A DNA stretch of 64,000 nt. Origin: Actinomadura_E scrupuli (lineage in GTDB: Bacteria > Actinomycetota > Actinomycetes > Streptosporangiales > Streptosporangiaceae). Under the pieces are notes generated by a model. The model made no database searches. It was not told the origin of the DNA and was given only the letters and a program-made list of their open reading frames with translations. Within the stretch, counting starts at the first letter, position 1. Each line of letters starts with the position of its first letter. Shown piece after piece: positions 1 to 6,667 of the stretch. The translations under genes and the position numbers were made by a program. The DNA lies in NCBI RefSeq assembly GCF_050971785.1, contig NZ_JBPCCU010000008.1:330727-394726 (forward strand). Reading direction: 5' to 3'.

Positions 1-1
1 C

Positions 2-1165
2 TCGTTCCCGAGTGAGCTCGGCTCCGGGCTGCCGGTCTTCCATCCCAAGGGCGGCGTGATCCGCCGGATCATGGAGGACTACTCGCGGCGGCGGCACGAG
101 GAGGCGGGCTACTCCTTCGTCAACACCCCGCACATCACCAAGAGCGCGCTGTACGAGACCTCCGGCCATCTGGACTGGTACAAGGACGGCATGTTCCCGC
201 CCATGGAGCTGGAGGGCGCCGAGTACTACCTCAAGCCGATGAACTGCCCCATGCACAACCTGATCTTCGCGGCGCGCGGCCGGTCCTACCGCGAGCTGCC
301 GCTGCGGCTGTTCGAGTTCGGCAGCGTCTACCGGTACGAGAAGTCCGGGGTCGTGCACGGCCTCACCCGGGTGCGCGGCATGACCCAGGACGACGCCCAC
401 ATCTACTGCACCCGCGACCAGATGCAGGACGAGCTCAAGTCGCTGCTGGACTTCGTGCTGGACCTGCTCCGCGACTACGGGCTGGACGACTTCTACCTGG
501 AGCTGTCGACCCGCGACCCGGAGAAGTCCGTCGGCACCGACGAGGACTGGGCCGACGCCACCGCCGCCCTGGCCGAGGCGGCGGAGTCCTCGGGCCTGGA
601 GCTGGTCCCGGATCCGTGCGGCGCCGCGTTCTACGGGCCGAAGATCTCCGTGCAGGCCAGGGACGCCATCGGCCGCACCTGGCAGATGTCGACCATCCAG
701 CTCGACTTCAACATGCCCAAGCGGTTCGGGCTGGAGTTCACCGCCGCCGACGGCTCCCGGCAGCAGCCCATCATGATCCACCGGGCGCTGTTCGGCTCGA
801 TCGAGCGGTTCTTCGGCGTGCTCCTGGAGCACTACGCCGGCGCGATGCCGCCGTGGCTGGCCCCGGTGCAGGCCATCGGCATCCCGATCGGCGACGACCA
901 CGTGCCCTATCTGGACGAGGTGGCCGCCAGGCTGCGCGTCAACGGGATCCGCGTGGAGGTGGACTCCTCGGCCGACCGGATGCAGAAGAAGATCCGTAAC
1001 GCGCAGCGGTCCAAGGTGCCCTTCATGCTGCTCGCCGGGGACGAGGACGTCGCCAAGGGGGCGGTGTCCTTCCGGTACCGCGACGGCGAGCAGAAGAACG
1101 GCGTGCCGGTCGAGGAGGCCGTCACCGAGATCGTCAAGGCCGTCCAGGATCGCGTCCAGGTCTGA
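2..1165 (+). CDS. thrS: threonyl-tRNA synthetase, C-terminal part (5' end outside window)
   Basis: Charges tRNA-Thr with threonine in the cytoplasm (class II synthetase). The reading frame is open from base 2, so the gene begins left of the window; 387 codons of a protein usually near 650 residues are present. The catalytic core is visible: MNCPMHN and DDAHIYC together with the IMIHRAL segment supply the Cys/His/His zinc site that discriminates threonine. RLFEFGSVYRYE is motif 2 and HRALFGSIERF is motif 3. From about WLAPVQAIGIPIGD onward is the anticodon-binding domain. What is missing is the N-terminal TGS and editing region. It lies upstream of the HIT gene, as thrS does in mycobacteria. 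Identification is secure. Confidence 0.97.
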   Translation, partial: SFPSELGSGLPVFHPKGGVIRRIMEDYSRRRHEEAGYSFVNTPHITKSALYETSGHLDWYKDGMFPPMELEGAEYYLKPMNCPMHNLIFAARGRSYRELPLRLFEFGSVYRYEKSGVVHGLTRVRGMTQDDAHIYCTRDQMQDELKSLLDFVLDLLRDYGLDDFYLELSTRDPEKSVGTDEDWADATAALAEAAESSGLELVPDPCGAAFYGPKISVQARDAIGRTWQMSTIQLDFNMPKRFGLEFTAADGSRQQPIMIHRALFGSIERFFGVLLEHYAGAMPPWLAPVQAIGIPIGDDHVPYLDEVAARLRVNGIRVEVDSSADRMQKKIRNAQRSKVPFMLLAGDEDVAKGAVSFRYRDGEQKNGVPVEEAVTEIVKAVQDRVQV

Positions 1166-1186
1166 CGCCCGCTCCGGCGGCGATCC

Positions 1187-1200
1187 TGACCACGTGGTCA
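1187..1200. promoter_or_regulatory. perfect 14-bp palindrome, operator-like
   Basis: TGACCACGTGGTCA is a perfect palindrome 22 bases after the thrS stop. It is followed by an unusually A/T-rich stretch (about 1200-1222) in an otherwise GC-rich gap. It looks like a dimeric-repressor operator (TetR or GntR type) for the gene starting at 1394, but no regulator is encoded beside it. That role is inference. Confidence 0.35.
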
Positions 1201-1250
1201 ATTGGATAAGAAATGCAATATGGCGTCCAGGACGCTAGGCTTTGTCCCGC

Positions 1251-1289
1251 GTGATCATGCGACCGCTCGCCGGACGGTCGCATGATCAC
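1251..1289. repeat. 39-bp palindromic element, copy 1 (15-nt arms, 9-nt loop)
   Basis: Left arm GTGATCATGCGACCG and right arm CGGTCGCATGATCAC are perfect inverted repeats around the loop CTCGCCGGA. The same architecture recurs at 19336-19374 and 59341-59379, with a relative at 24081-24124. It lies 85 bases after the thrS stop, between co-directional genes. It could act as a terminator hairpin without a U-tract, an RNA processing hairpin or a REP-like repeat. Confidence 0.8.
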
Positions 1290-1393
1290 CGCGGGGCCAC
1301 CCGGGATCAGCCGGGTTCCCCCGGGCCCGGTCCGTCCCGGTCCGGGGACGCAGTAGTCTCGTCGGCACCGCCCCGACGCCTGGAGAGATCCGG

Positions 1394-1942
1394 ATGAGAG
1401 CCGTTTCGCCGCTGCTGACCAGAATCCTGGGCTACGGTGGCGCGGTCGTCCTGGTGGCCGTGGCCGTGACCGTGGTGCTGCTCCAGCTGCAGGCCGGTGT
1501 CCCGGACCAGTCCCCGGCAGGCGCGAGCACGTCCGCGGGCGCGCCGCTCGCGGGCCGGTCCCCGGGCGCGCCGGGTGCCCCGACCGCACAGGGGATTCCC
1601 GGCGGCACCGCGGCGACCCCCGGCCCACTCGGCACGCCCGGCCCGGCAGGCGGGGCGGCCGGCCTCCCCGGCTCGACCCGGTGCGGTTCCGCCGCGGCCT
1701 CGTACCAGCGGGCCGGCGACAGCCTGAAGGTGAGCGTCACCGTGCCCGCGACCGGCCTGGTCGCCGCGTTCGTCGAGGCCAAGGGCCGGGGCACGCTGAC
1801 CAAGAGCGTCACCGCCGGCGGGGAGCGGGGCCCGCACGTCTTCGAGTTCACCGGGGTGCCGGCCGCCATCACCCGGCGCATCGGCATCACCGTGATCACC
1901 CCGGGCGGCCTGCAGACCTGCGATCTGCCGCTCGGCGGCTGA
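1394..1942 (+). CDS. secreted or membrane-anchored protein of unknown function
   Basis: 182 residues, not recognised. An N-terminal hydrophobic segment (about residues 13-32) looks like an uncleaved signal anchor. It is followed by a Pro/Gly/Ala/Ser/Thr-rich linker (about 33-95) and a small C-terminal domain (about 96-182) with two cysteines (RCGSA and QTCDL) that could form an extracytoplasmic disulfide. The ATG is preceded by GGAGAG. The C-terminal part has alternating hydrophobic residues suggesting a beta-sandwich, possibly a binding module. Its mRNA would begin downstream of the palindromes at 1187 and 1251. No function can be assigned. Confidence 0.7.
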   Translation: MRAVSPLLTRILGYGGAVVLVAVAVTVVLLQLQAGVPDQSPAGASTSAGAPLAGRSPGAPGAPTAQGIPGGTAATPGPLGTPGPAGGAAGLPGSTRCGSAAASYQRAGDSLKVSVTVPATGLVAAFVEAKGRGTLTKSVTAGGERGPHVFEFTGVPAAITRRIGITVITPGGLQTCDLPLGG

Positions 1943-1957
1943 ACACCGCGCGGCCGG

Positions 1958-2311
1958 TCACCCCTCGGCGCCGGCCGCCCGCAGCACCGCGCGCAGATCC
2001 GGGAAGACCTCGAGGCGGCGGTCCAGCCCGGTGATCCTCAGCTTGCGCCTCAGCAGGTCGGGAGGCGCCACCACGCACAGCGTGCCGCCCATCCCGTGGG
2101 CGAGCTTCCAGCAGCCGATCAGCACCGACAGCCCGCTGGAGTCGATGAAGCTGAGCTCGCCGAGGTCGAGGGCCAGGCGCGGGCCGAGCCGGCGCAGGAC
2201 CTTGGTCAGATGGGCCCGGAGCGAGCCCGCCGAGGCGACGTCGAGCTCGCCGCCGACGGTCACCACGGCGTACGGCTCCGCCACCCGCGTCCACACCCAC
2301 AGCCCGGCCAT
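1958..2311 (-). CDS. STAS-domain anti-sigma factor antagonist
   Basis: 117 residues, a single STAS domain of the SpoIIAA/RsbV type. The conserved loop FIDSSGLSVLI carries the Ser (about residue 58) that partner-switching anti-sigma kinases phosphorylate; the unphosphorylated form sequesters the kinase and frees a sigma factor. N-terminal VTVGGELDVASAG is the usual first strand and helix. No anti-sigma kinase or sigma factor is adjacent, so the partner is encoded elsewhere. The gene lies just downstream of the Asp23-family gene on the same strand (about 70 bases). Confidence 0.85.
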   Translation of the reverse strand: MAGLWVWTRVAEPYAVVTVGGELDVASAGSLRAHLTKVLRRLGPRLALDLGELSFIDSSGLSVLIGCWKLAHGMGGTLCVVAPPDLLRRKLRITGLDRRLEVFPDLRAVLRAAGAEG

Positions 2312-2382
2312 GGCGGGGTTATGTCCCCGTTCCCGGTATGCATTCGGAATCCGCGGAAAAACCGTTCCGCGGATCGCCGGTG

Positions 2383-3129
2383 TCAGGAGGCCGGCGGCGG
2401 TTCCGCCGGCGCGGGGGCGGTCTCGCCCGGCATGCGGACGTCGTCCACCGTGACGTTGACCTCGGTGACCCGCATGCCGAGCATGACGCTCACGATCCGC
2501 GCCACGTTGTTCTTGACCGTGCGGGCCACCTCCATGACCACGCTGCCGTACTCCACCACGATGGTGACGTCGACGGAGACCTCGCTGTCGCGGATCCTGG
2601 CCTTGATGCCCTGGCCGCCGCGCTGGTGACCGGCGCCCAAGCGGCTGCGCACGGACTCGATCGCGCGGGCCACGTCGCCGCCCAGGGCGGCGACGCCCGG
2701 GACCTCCAGCGCGGCCAGCGCGGCGATCTTCTCGACGACCTCGTCCTCGATCTTGATCCGCCCCTTCACCACGGGCGCCGATCCGGCCGGCGGCTCTGCG
2801 CCCCTGGTCTCGGACGGCACCGGCCCGGGGTCCTTGACGTCGGTGCCCTGTGCCCCTGCCGGCGGGACGCCCGGCTCGTCGCCCTGGGAGTGCCTTCCGG
2901 GCGGGCCCTGCTGTGCCAGGCCCGAGGGGGAGGCGGCGGGCGGCGCCGGGGTGGGCGCGCCCAGCGGCACGGCGGGCGACGGCGGTCCCGCGGGCCCCTG
3001 CTGCCGCGGCGGCGGCCCGGCCGGGGCGGCGGGCGGTGCCGGGAAGAAGGGCATGGACCTGACTTCGCCGCGCGCGTGGTCAGGTCCGCCTCCGTTCGCG
3101 GAATACGACGCGTTGTCGAAGTCGCTCAT
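2383..3129 (-). CDS. Asp23/Gls24 family envelope-stress protein
   Basis: About 248 residues. The first ~130 residues are a Pro/Gly/Ala-rich disordered tail (many PPA, GPP and APAP runs). The C-terminal ~115 residues form the Asp23/Gls24 (DUF322) domain: VKGRIKIEDEVVEKIAALAALEVPGV at its start, then SVDVTIVVEYGSVVMEVA and VTEVNVTVDDV. In Firmicutes such proteins associate with the membrane and affect envelope stress. The chosen ATG at 3129 has GAAGGG eight bases upstream; a start at 3162 would lack a convincing ribosome-binding site. It diverges from the HIT gene at 3309. Confidence 0.85.
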   Translation of the reverse strand: MSDFDNASYSANGGGPDHARGEVRSMPFFPAPPAAPAGPPPRQQGPAGPPSPAVPLGAPTPAPPAASPSGLAQQGPPGRHSQGDEPGVPPAGAQGTDVKDPGPVPSETRGAEPPAGSAPVVKGRIKIEDEVVEKIAALAALEVPGVAALGGDVARAIESVRSRLGAGHQRGGQGIKARIRDSEVSVDVTIVVEYGSVVMEVARTVKNNVARIVSVMLGMRVTEVNVTVDDVRMPGETAPAPAEPPPAS

Positions 3130-3308
3130 CGGGTGCCCTTCGTCGTCGGTTGCGGTTTCCATAGTGGCGGAGGTGGCGCGGGTGGCGCCAGATCAGTCCG
3201 GCTTTGGCCGGTTTTGTGGCTGAAACGGGTTCTGCGGGCCCGGCTACAGTGGTGAGCCCCCCTGTATCTATGCTGCTGGACAGGCCGAGCGAGAAGGAGA
3301 GCGCCGTC

Positions 3309-3890
3309 TTGAGCGTAGAGCCCGTGGACCCGAACATGCCGGAGGCGCGGCTCGAGGAGCAGCGCGGCGGTGCGGGCAGCCCGGACAACTTCCAGCGGCT
3401 CTGGACCCCCCACCGGATGGCCTACATCAAGGGCGAGAACAAACCCACCGGCGCCGGCCCCGACGACGGCTGCCCGTTCTGCGAGATCCCGAAGATGTCC
3501 GACGAGGAGGGGCTGATCGTGGCGCGGGGCGGGGCGGTCTTCGCCGTCCTCAACCTCTACCCGTACAACTCGGGCCACCTCATGGTCGTTCCGTACCGGC
3601 ATGTTCCCGACTACACCGACCTGGACGACGCGGAGACCGCCGAGCTGGCCGACTTCACCAAGCGTGCCCTGCAGGCCCTGCGCAAGGCCAGCGGAGCCCA
3701 GGGCTTCAACGTCGGGATGAACCTCGGCGGCGTCGCCGGCGCGGGCATCGCCGCCCACCTCCACCAGCACGTGGTGCCCCGATGGGGCGGCGACACCAAC
3801 TTCATGCCAGTGGTCGGTCACACCCGGGTCCTGCCGCAGCTGCTGCGCGACACCCGCGACATCCTCGCCGGCACCTGGCCGGCCGGCTGA
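3309..3890 (+). CDS. HIT-family Ap4A phosphorylase-like protein
   Basis: 193 residues from a TTG start preceded by AAGGAG; a longer frame opens at 3204 but its extra N-terminus is low in conserved content. The HIT signature HLHQHVVP (His-x-His-x-His) is the nucleotide phosphate-cleaving triad, and PFCEIP near residue 60 supplies part of the usual metal or structural site. The protein resembles mycobacterial Rv2613c, an Ap4A phosphorylase that splits diadenosine tetraphosphate. That gene also follows thrS, which can make Ap4A as a side product, so the pairing makes metabolic sense. The exact substrate is inferred. Confidence 0.9.
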   Translation: MSVEPVDPNMPEARLEEQRGGAGSPDNFQRLWTPHRMAYIKGENKPTGAGPDDGCPFCEIPKMSDEEGLIVARGGAVFAVLNLYPYNSGHLMVVPYRHVPDYTDLDDAETAELADFTKRALQALRKASGAQGFNVGMNLGGVAGAGIAAHLHQHVVPRWGGDTNFMPVVGHTRVLPQLLRDTRDILAGTWPAG

Positions 3891-3935
3891 CGTTATCGAG
3901 TGGTCCGCTCCCGGCGTGCCGGGCATCATGGGATC

Positions 3936-4340
3936 ATGACGCGACGCGAGCGCCCGGTCCTGATCTACGACGGTGACTGCGCGTTCTGCACCGGCTGTGT
4001 GCGGTTCGCCGGCCGGCATCTGCCCGGCACGACGGAGTTCGCCGCCTTCCAGCATGCCGACCTGCGGGCCCTCGGCACGACCGCCGCCCGTGCCGAGCGC
4101 GAGGTCGTGTGGGTGGGGCGGGACGGCACCACCCGCGGCGGCGCGCAGGCGGTGGCCGCGCTGCTGCTGGACGCGGGCGGCCGGTGGTGGCCGCTGGGGG
4201 CCATCGCGCGGGTCCCGCCCTTCCGCTGGATCGCGCACGCGCTCTACCGGCTGGTCGCCGGCAACCGGCATCGCCTGCCGGGAGGCACCGCCGCGTGCGC
4301 GCTGCCTCCCGAGCACCGGCCCGGCTCGCCCGCGGGCTGA
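3936..4340 (+). CDS. DCC-family (DUF393) thiol-disulfide oxidoreductase-like protein
   Basis: 134 residues. Begins with the DxDCxxC hallmark, YDGDCAFCTGC, giving the family name DCC; the CxxC (residues 15 and 18) resembles thioredoxin-type active sites. The rest (VWVGRDGTTRGGAQAVAALL, ALYRLVAGNRHRLPG) matches the usual DUF393 layout and length. Substrates are unknown for most members. ATG at 3936 was chosen over the GTG at 3900 because the domain starts directly after it; neither has a strong ribosome-binding site. Confidence 0.8.
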   Translation: MTRRERPVLIYDGDCAFCTGCVRFAGRHLPGTTEFAAFQHADLRALGTTAARAEREVVWVGRDGTTRGGAQAVAALLLDAGGRWWPLGAIARVPPFRWIAHALYRLVAGNRHRLPGGTAACALPPEHRPGSPAG

Positions 4341-4415
4341 GCGGCAGCCCGGCCGGGAGCGGGCACCCGGCAGGCCGAGTGAGGATCGCAGTACGTCGGG
4401 GCAGAGGAGAAGGGG

Positions 4416-6554
4416 ATGGGCGGGTGGCCGGCACCGGATCGGCGGCAGGTGCTCACGGCGGGCGTGCTCGGGCTGGCCGTGTCCGGAGCGGGATTCACCG
4501 CCTGCTCGCGGGGGGCCAGGGTCGCCTCCGACGACCCCGGTGACCCCGACCCCCGGCTGACGGCCCCGCCGGCGGTCGGCATGACCGCCGCCGGGCCCAC
4601 CCCGCGGGCGCCGGTGCGGGACCGCACCACGATCTTGCACGTCGTGGCGCACCCCGACGACGACCTGTTCTTCCTCAACCCCGACATCCAGCAGTCCATC
4701 GCCGCCGGGCACCGGGTGATCGGGGTCTGTGTCACCGCGGCGGAGTCCAGCGGCCGCAACGGCCCGAGCAGGCACACCAGCGTCGACGACTACGCCAAGG
4801 CCCGGCAGAACGGGCTGCGCGCCGCGTACGGGCAGATGGCGCTGGGCGACCCGAAGGGCGCCTGGTCGCGCACCACCCTGCCGCTGCCCAACGGCGCCCT
4901 GGCCGAGGCGGACACCCTCGGCCAGGTCACCCTGATCTTCCTCAACGTCCGGAAGACCCCGGGCGGCGGCCGGTTGCGCAACCTGTGGTCGGGGCGGCTG
5001 GGCGCGCTGCCCACGCTGGTCCCGACCGGCGGGACGGTGGGCGGCCGCTATCGCTACCGGCGCGGCGAGCTGATCGACGCGCTCGTCCACCTCCTCGAGC
5101 TCTACCGGCCGACGCTGGTGCGGACGATGGACCTCGACCCGGACCGCCAGGTCCACAACAGCCGGCACTCCCGGCACACCGACCACGGCGATCTCTCCGA
5201 TCACGAGGACCACACCGCGACCGCCCAGTTCACCTGGGCGGCGCTGGCGCGCTACGGCGGCCCCGGCGGGGGCCGCCACTGGACGGTGGAGAGCTACCGC
5301 GGCTACTACAACTGCCGCTGGCCCTTCGACCTGAGCGACTCCGCCTGGCGGGCGAAGGAGGCCCTGCTGGACCTCTACGCGGGCTCGGCGCCGGCCGACT
5401 GCGGCGACCCGGCCGGGTGCGCCGACCTGTCCATGCGGGGCCGGATCGCGGCCTCCGGCTGGGGACAGAGCACCCACCACCGCTACGTCAGCACCGCCCC
5501 GTGGCTGCTGCGCGGCGCCTCCGGCGCGCTCACCGCGTTCGCGGTGCTGGACCAGCAGGCCGCCATGTGGACCGAGACCGCTCCCGGCAGCGGGCGGTGG
5601 AGCGGCCCGGTGCTGCTCGGCGGCGGGCCGCTGGTGCCCCGGCTGTCCGCCTCCCTCGCGCCGGACGGCCGCTGGCAGATCCTCGCCGAGCGGGTCGCGG
5701 AGCTCGGCACGCACCGGCACGACCGCCGCCGCGCCGTCGTGCTGCTCGAACAGCGCGGTCAGGGCGGACGCTTCGGCGCGTGGACCGACCTGGGCGCGCC
5801 GGAGCGGGGGGAGCGGGCCCGGCACCTGGGGGTCCCCGTCGCGGCCCGCGGGGCCGACGGCCTGTTGCAGCTGTTCGCCCGCACCTCGCACAAGGGCCTC
5901 GCCACCCGGGCCCAGCTGGCCGACGGGTCGTGGACCCGGTGGCGGGACCTGGGCGGCGGCCCCGTCCAGGAGGGGGTCACCGCCCTGACCACCTCCGACG
6001 GGCGCATCGAGCTGTACGGCTGCGGGCGGCTGTCCCTGGTGCGCTGGTATCAGCGGCGGCCCGGCGGCCCCTTCACGCTGGACACCGGGCTGCGGCTGCC
6101 CGCCCCCGGCACGCCGCCGGCCGTGCTGGAGCTCCCGGACGGCGGGCTGCTGGTGGTCTACCGGCTCGCGGGCAGCGGTGAGGTGGGCGGGTTCCGGCGG
6201 GCCCGCGGCGGGGGCGCCTGGGAGCGGGTGCACCTGGGCGGCCAGGGCGGGATCGGGCCGATGCGGGTGCTCGCGCTGCCCGCCGCCCGGGGGAGGAGGC
6301 AGCGCTTCCTGCTCGTCCAGCAGAACGACGCGGGCACGGTCAGCATCGCGCGCTGCCCGGCCGCGGTGCGGGCACCGCCGCGCTGGACCGGCTCCGGCCC
6401 GTGGTTCGCGCACTCACCGGCGGCCGCCGTGGACGCGCGCGGGCGGGCCGTCCTGGCCGTCATCGGCCCGGACGCCCGGCTGCGCACCACGATCCTGCCC
6501 GCGGGCGGTGACCGGCCCGCGCCCGGCGCGGCGGTCTCCTGGGCCGCCGTCTGA
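4416..6554 (+). CDS. Tat-exported lipoprotein PIG-L/LmbE deacetylase with C-terminal propeller-like region
   Basis: 712 residues. The N-terminus has a twin-arginine (RRQVLT, residues 9-14) and a hydrophobic stretch ending in the lipobox-like GFTAC (Cys30), suggesting Tat export and lipidation. Residues about 72-310 are a GlcNAc-PI de-N-acetylase (PIG-L) domain: AHPDDD at 78-83 is the zinc and catalytic motif, and a His/Asp-rich segment (RHTDHGDLSDHEDH) supplies later metal ligands. Residues about 350-710 contain repeated W/G-rich blades (for example GRWSGPVLLG, GRFGAWTDLG, GSWTRWRDLG) typical of a sugar-binding beta-propeller. It probably removes N-acetyl groups from an extracellular glycan; the substrate is unknown. 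AGGAGA precedes the ATG. Confidence 0.8.
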   Translation: MGGWPAPDRRQVLTAGVLGLAVSGAGFTACSRGARVASDDPGDPDPRLTAPPAVGMTAAGPTPRAPVRDRTTILHVVAHPDDDLFFLNPDIQQSIAAGHRVIGVCVTAAESSGRNGPSRHTSVDDYAKARQNGLRAAYGQMALGDPKGAWSRTTLPLPNGALAEADTLGQVTLIFLNVRKTPGGGRLRNLWSGRLGALPTLVPTGGTVGGRYRYRRGELIDALVHLLELYRPTLVRTMDLDPDRQVHNSRHSRHTDHGDLSDHEDHTATAQFTWAALARYGGPGGGRHWTVESYRGYYNCRWPFDLSDSAWRAKEALLDLYAGSAPADCGDPAGCADLSMRGRIAASGWGQSTHHRYVSTAPWLLRGASGALTAFAVLDQQAAMWTETAPGSGRWSGPVLLGGGPLVPRLSASLAPDGRWQILAERVAELGTHRHDRRRAVVLLEQRGQGGRFGAWTDLGAPERGERARHLGVPVAARGADGLLQLFARTSHKGLATRAQLADGSWTRWRDLGGGPVQEGVTALTTSDGRIELYGCGRLSLVRWYQRRPGGPFTLDTGLRLPAPGTPPAVLELPDGGLLVVYRLAGSGEVGGFRRARGGGAWERVHLGGQGGIGPMRVLALPAARGRRQRFLLVQQNDAGTVSIARCPAAVRAPPRWTGSGPWFAHSPAAAVDARGRAVLAVIGPDARLRTTILPAGGDRPAPGAAVSWAAV

Positions 6555-6598
6555 GCACGCCGGAGCGCCGGGCCCCGCCGCCGCGCCCGGTCACCGGC

Positions 6599-6615
6599 CC
6601 CGGGCGCGGCCCGGG
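6599..6615. terminator. weak hairpin between convergent genes
   Basis: CCCGGGC and GCCCGGG pair around a GCG loop, in the 113-base gap between the convergent PIG-L and EF-G-like genes. There is no U-tract, so terminator function is only suggested by position. Confidence 0.35.
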
Positions 6616-6667
6616 AGGCGGGCGGCCTCCGGTCCGCCGCCACCCCGGGCCTCGGCCGTCCCGGGGC

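Noticed and set aside
3126..6413. Minus-strand open frame of over 1,000 codons across the HIT, DCC and PIG-L genes
   Set aside because: Low-complexity Arg/Gly/Pro/Ala translation opposite well-conserved genes; typical antisense openness of very GC-rich DNA.
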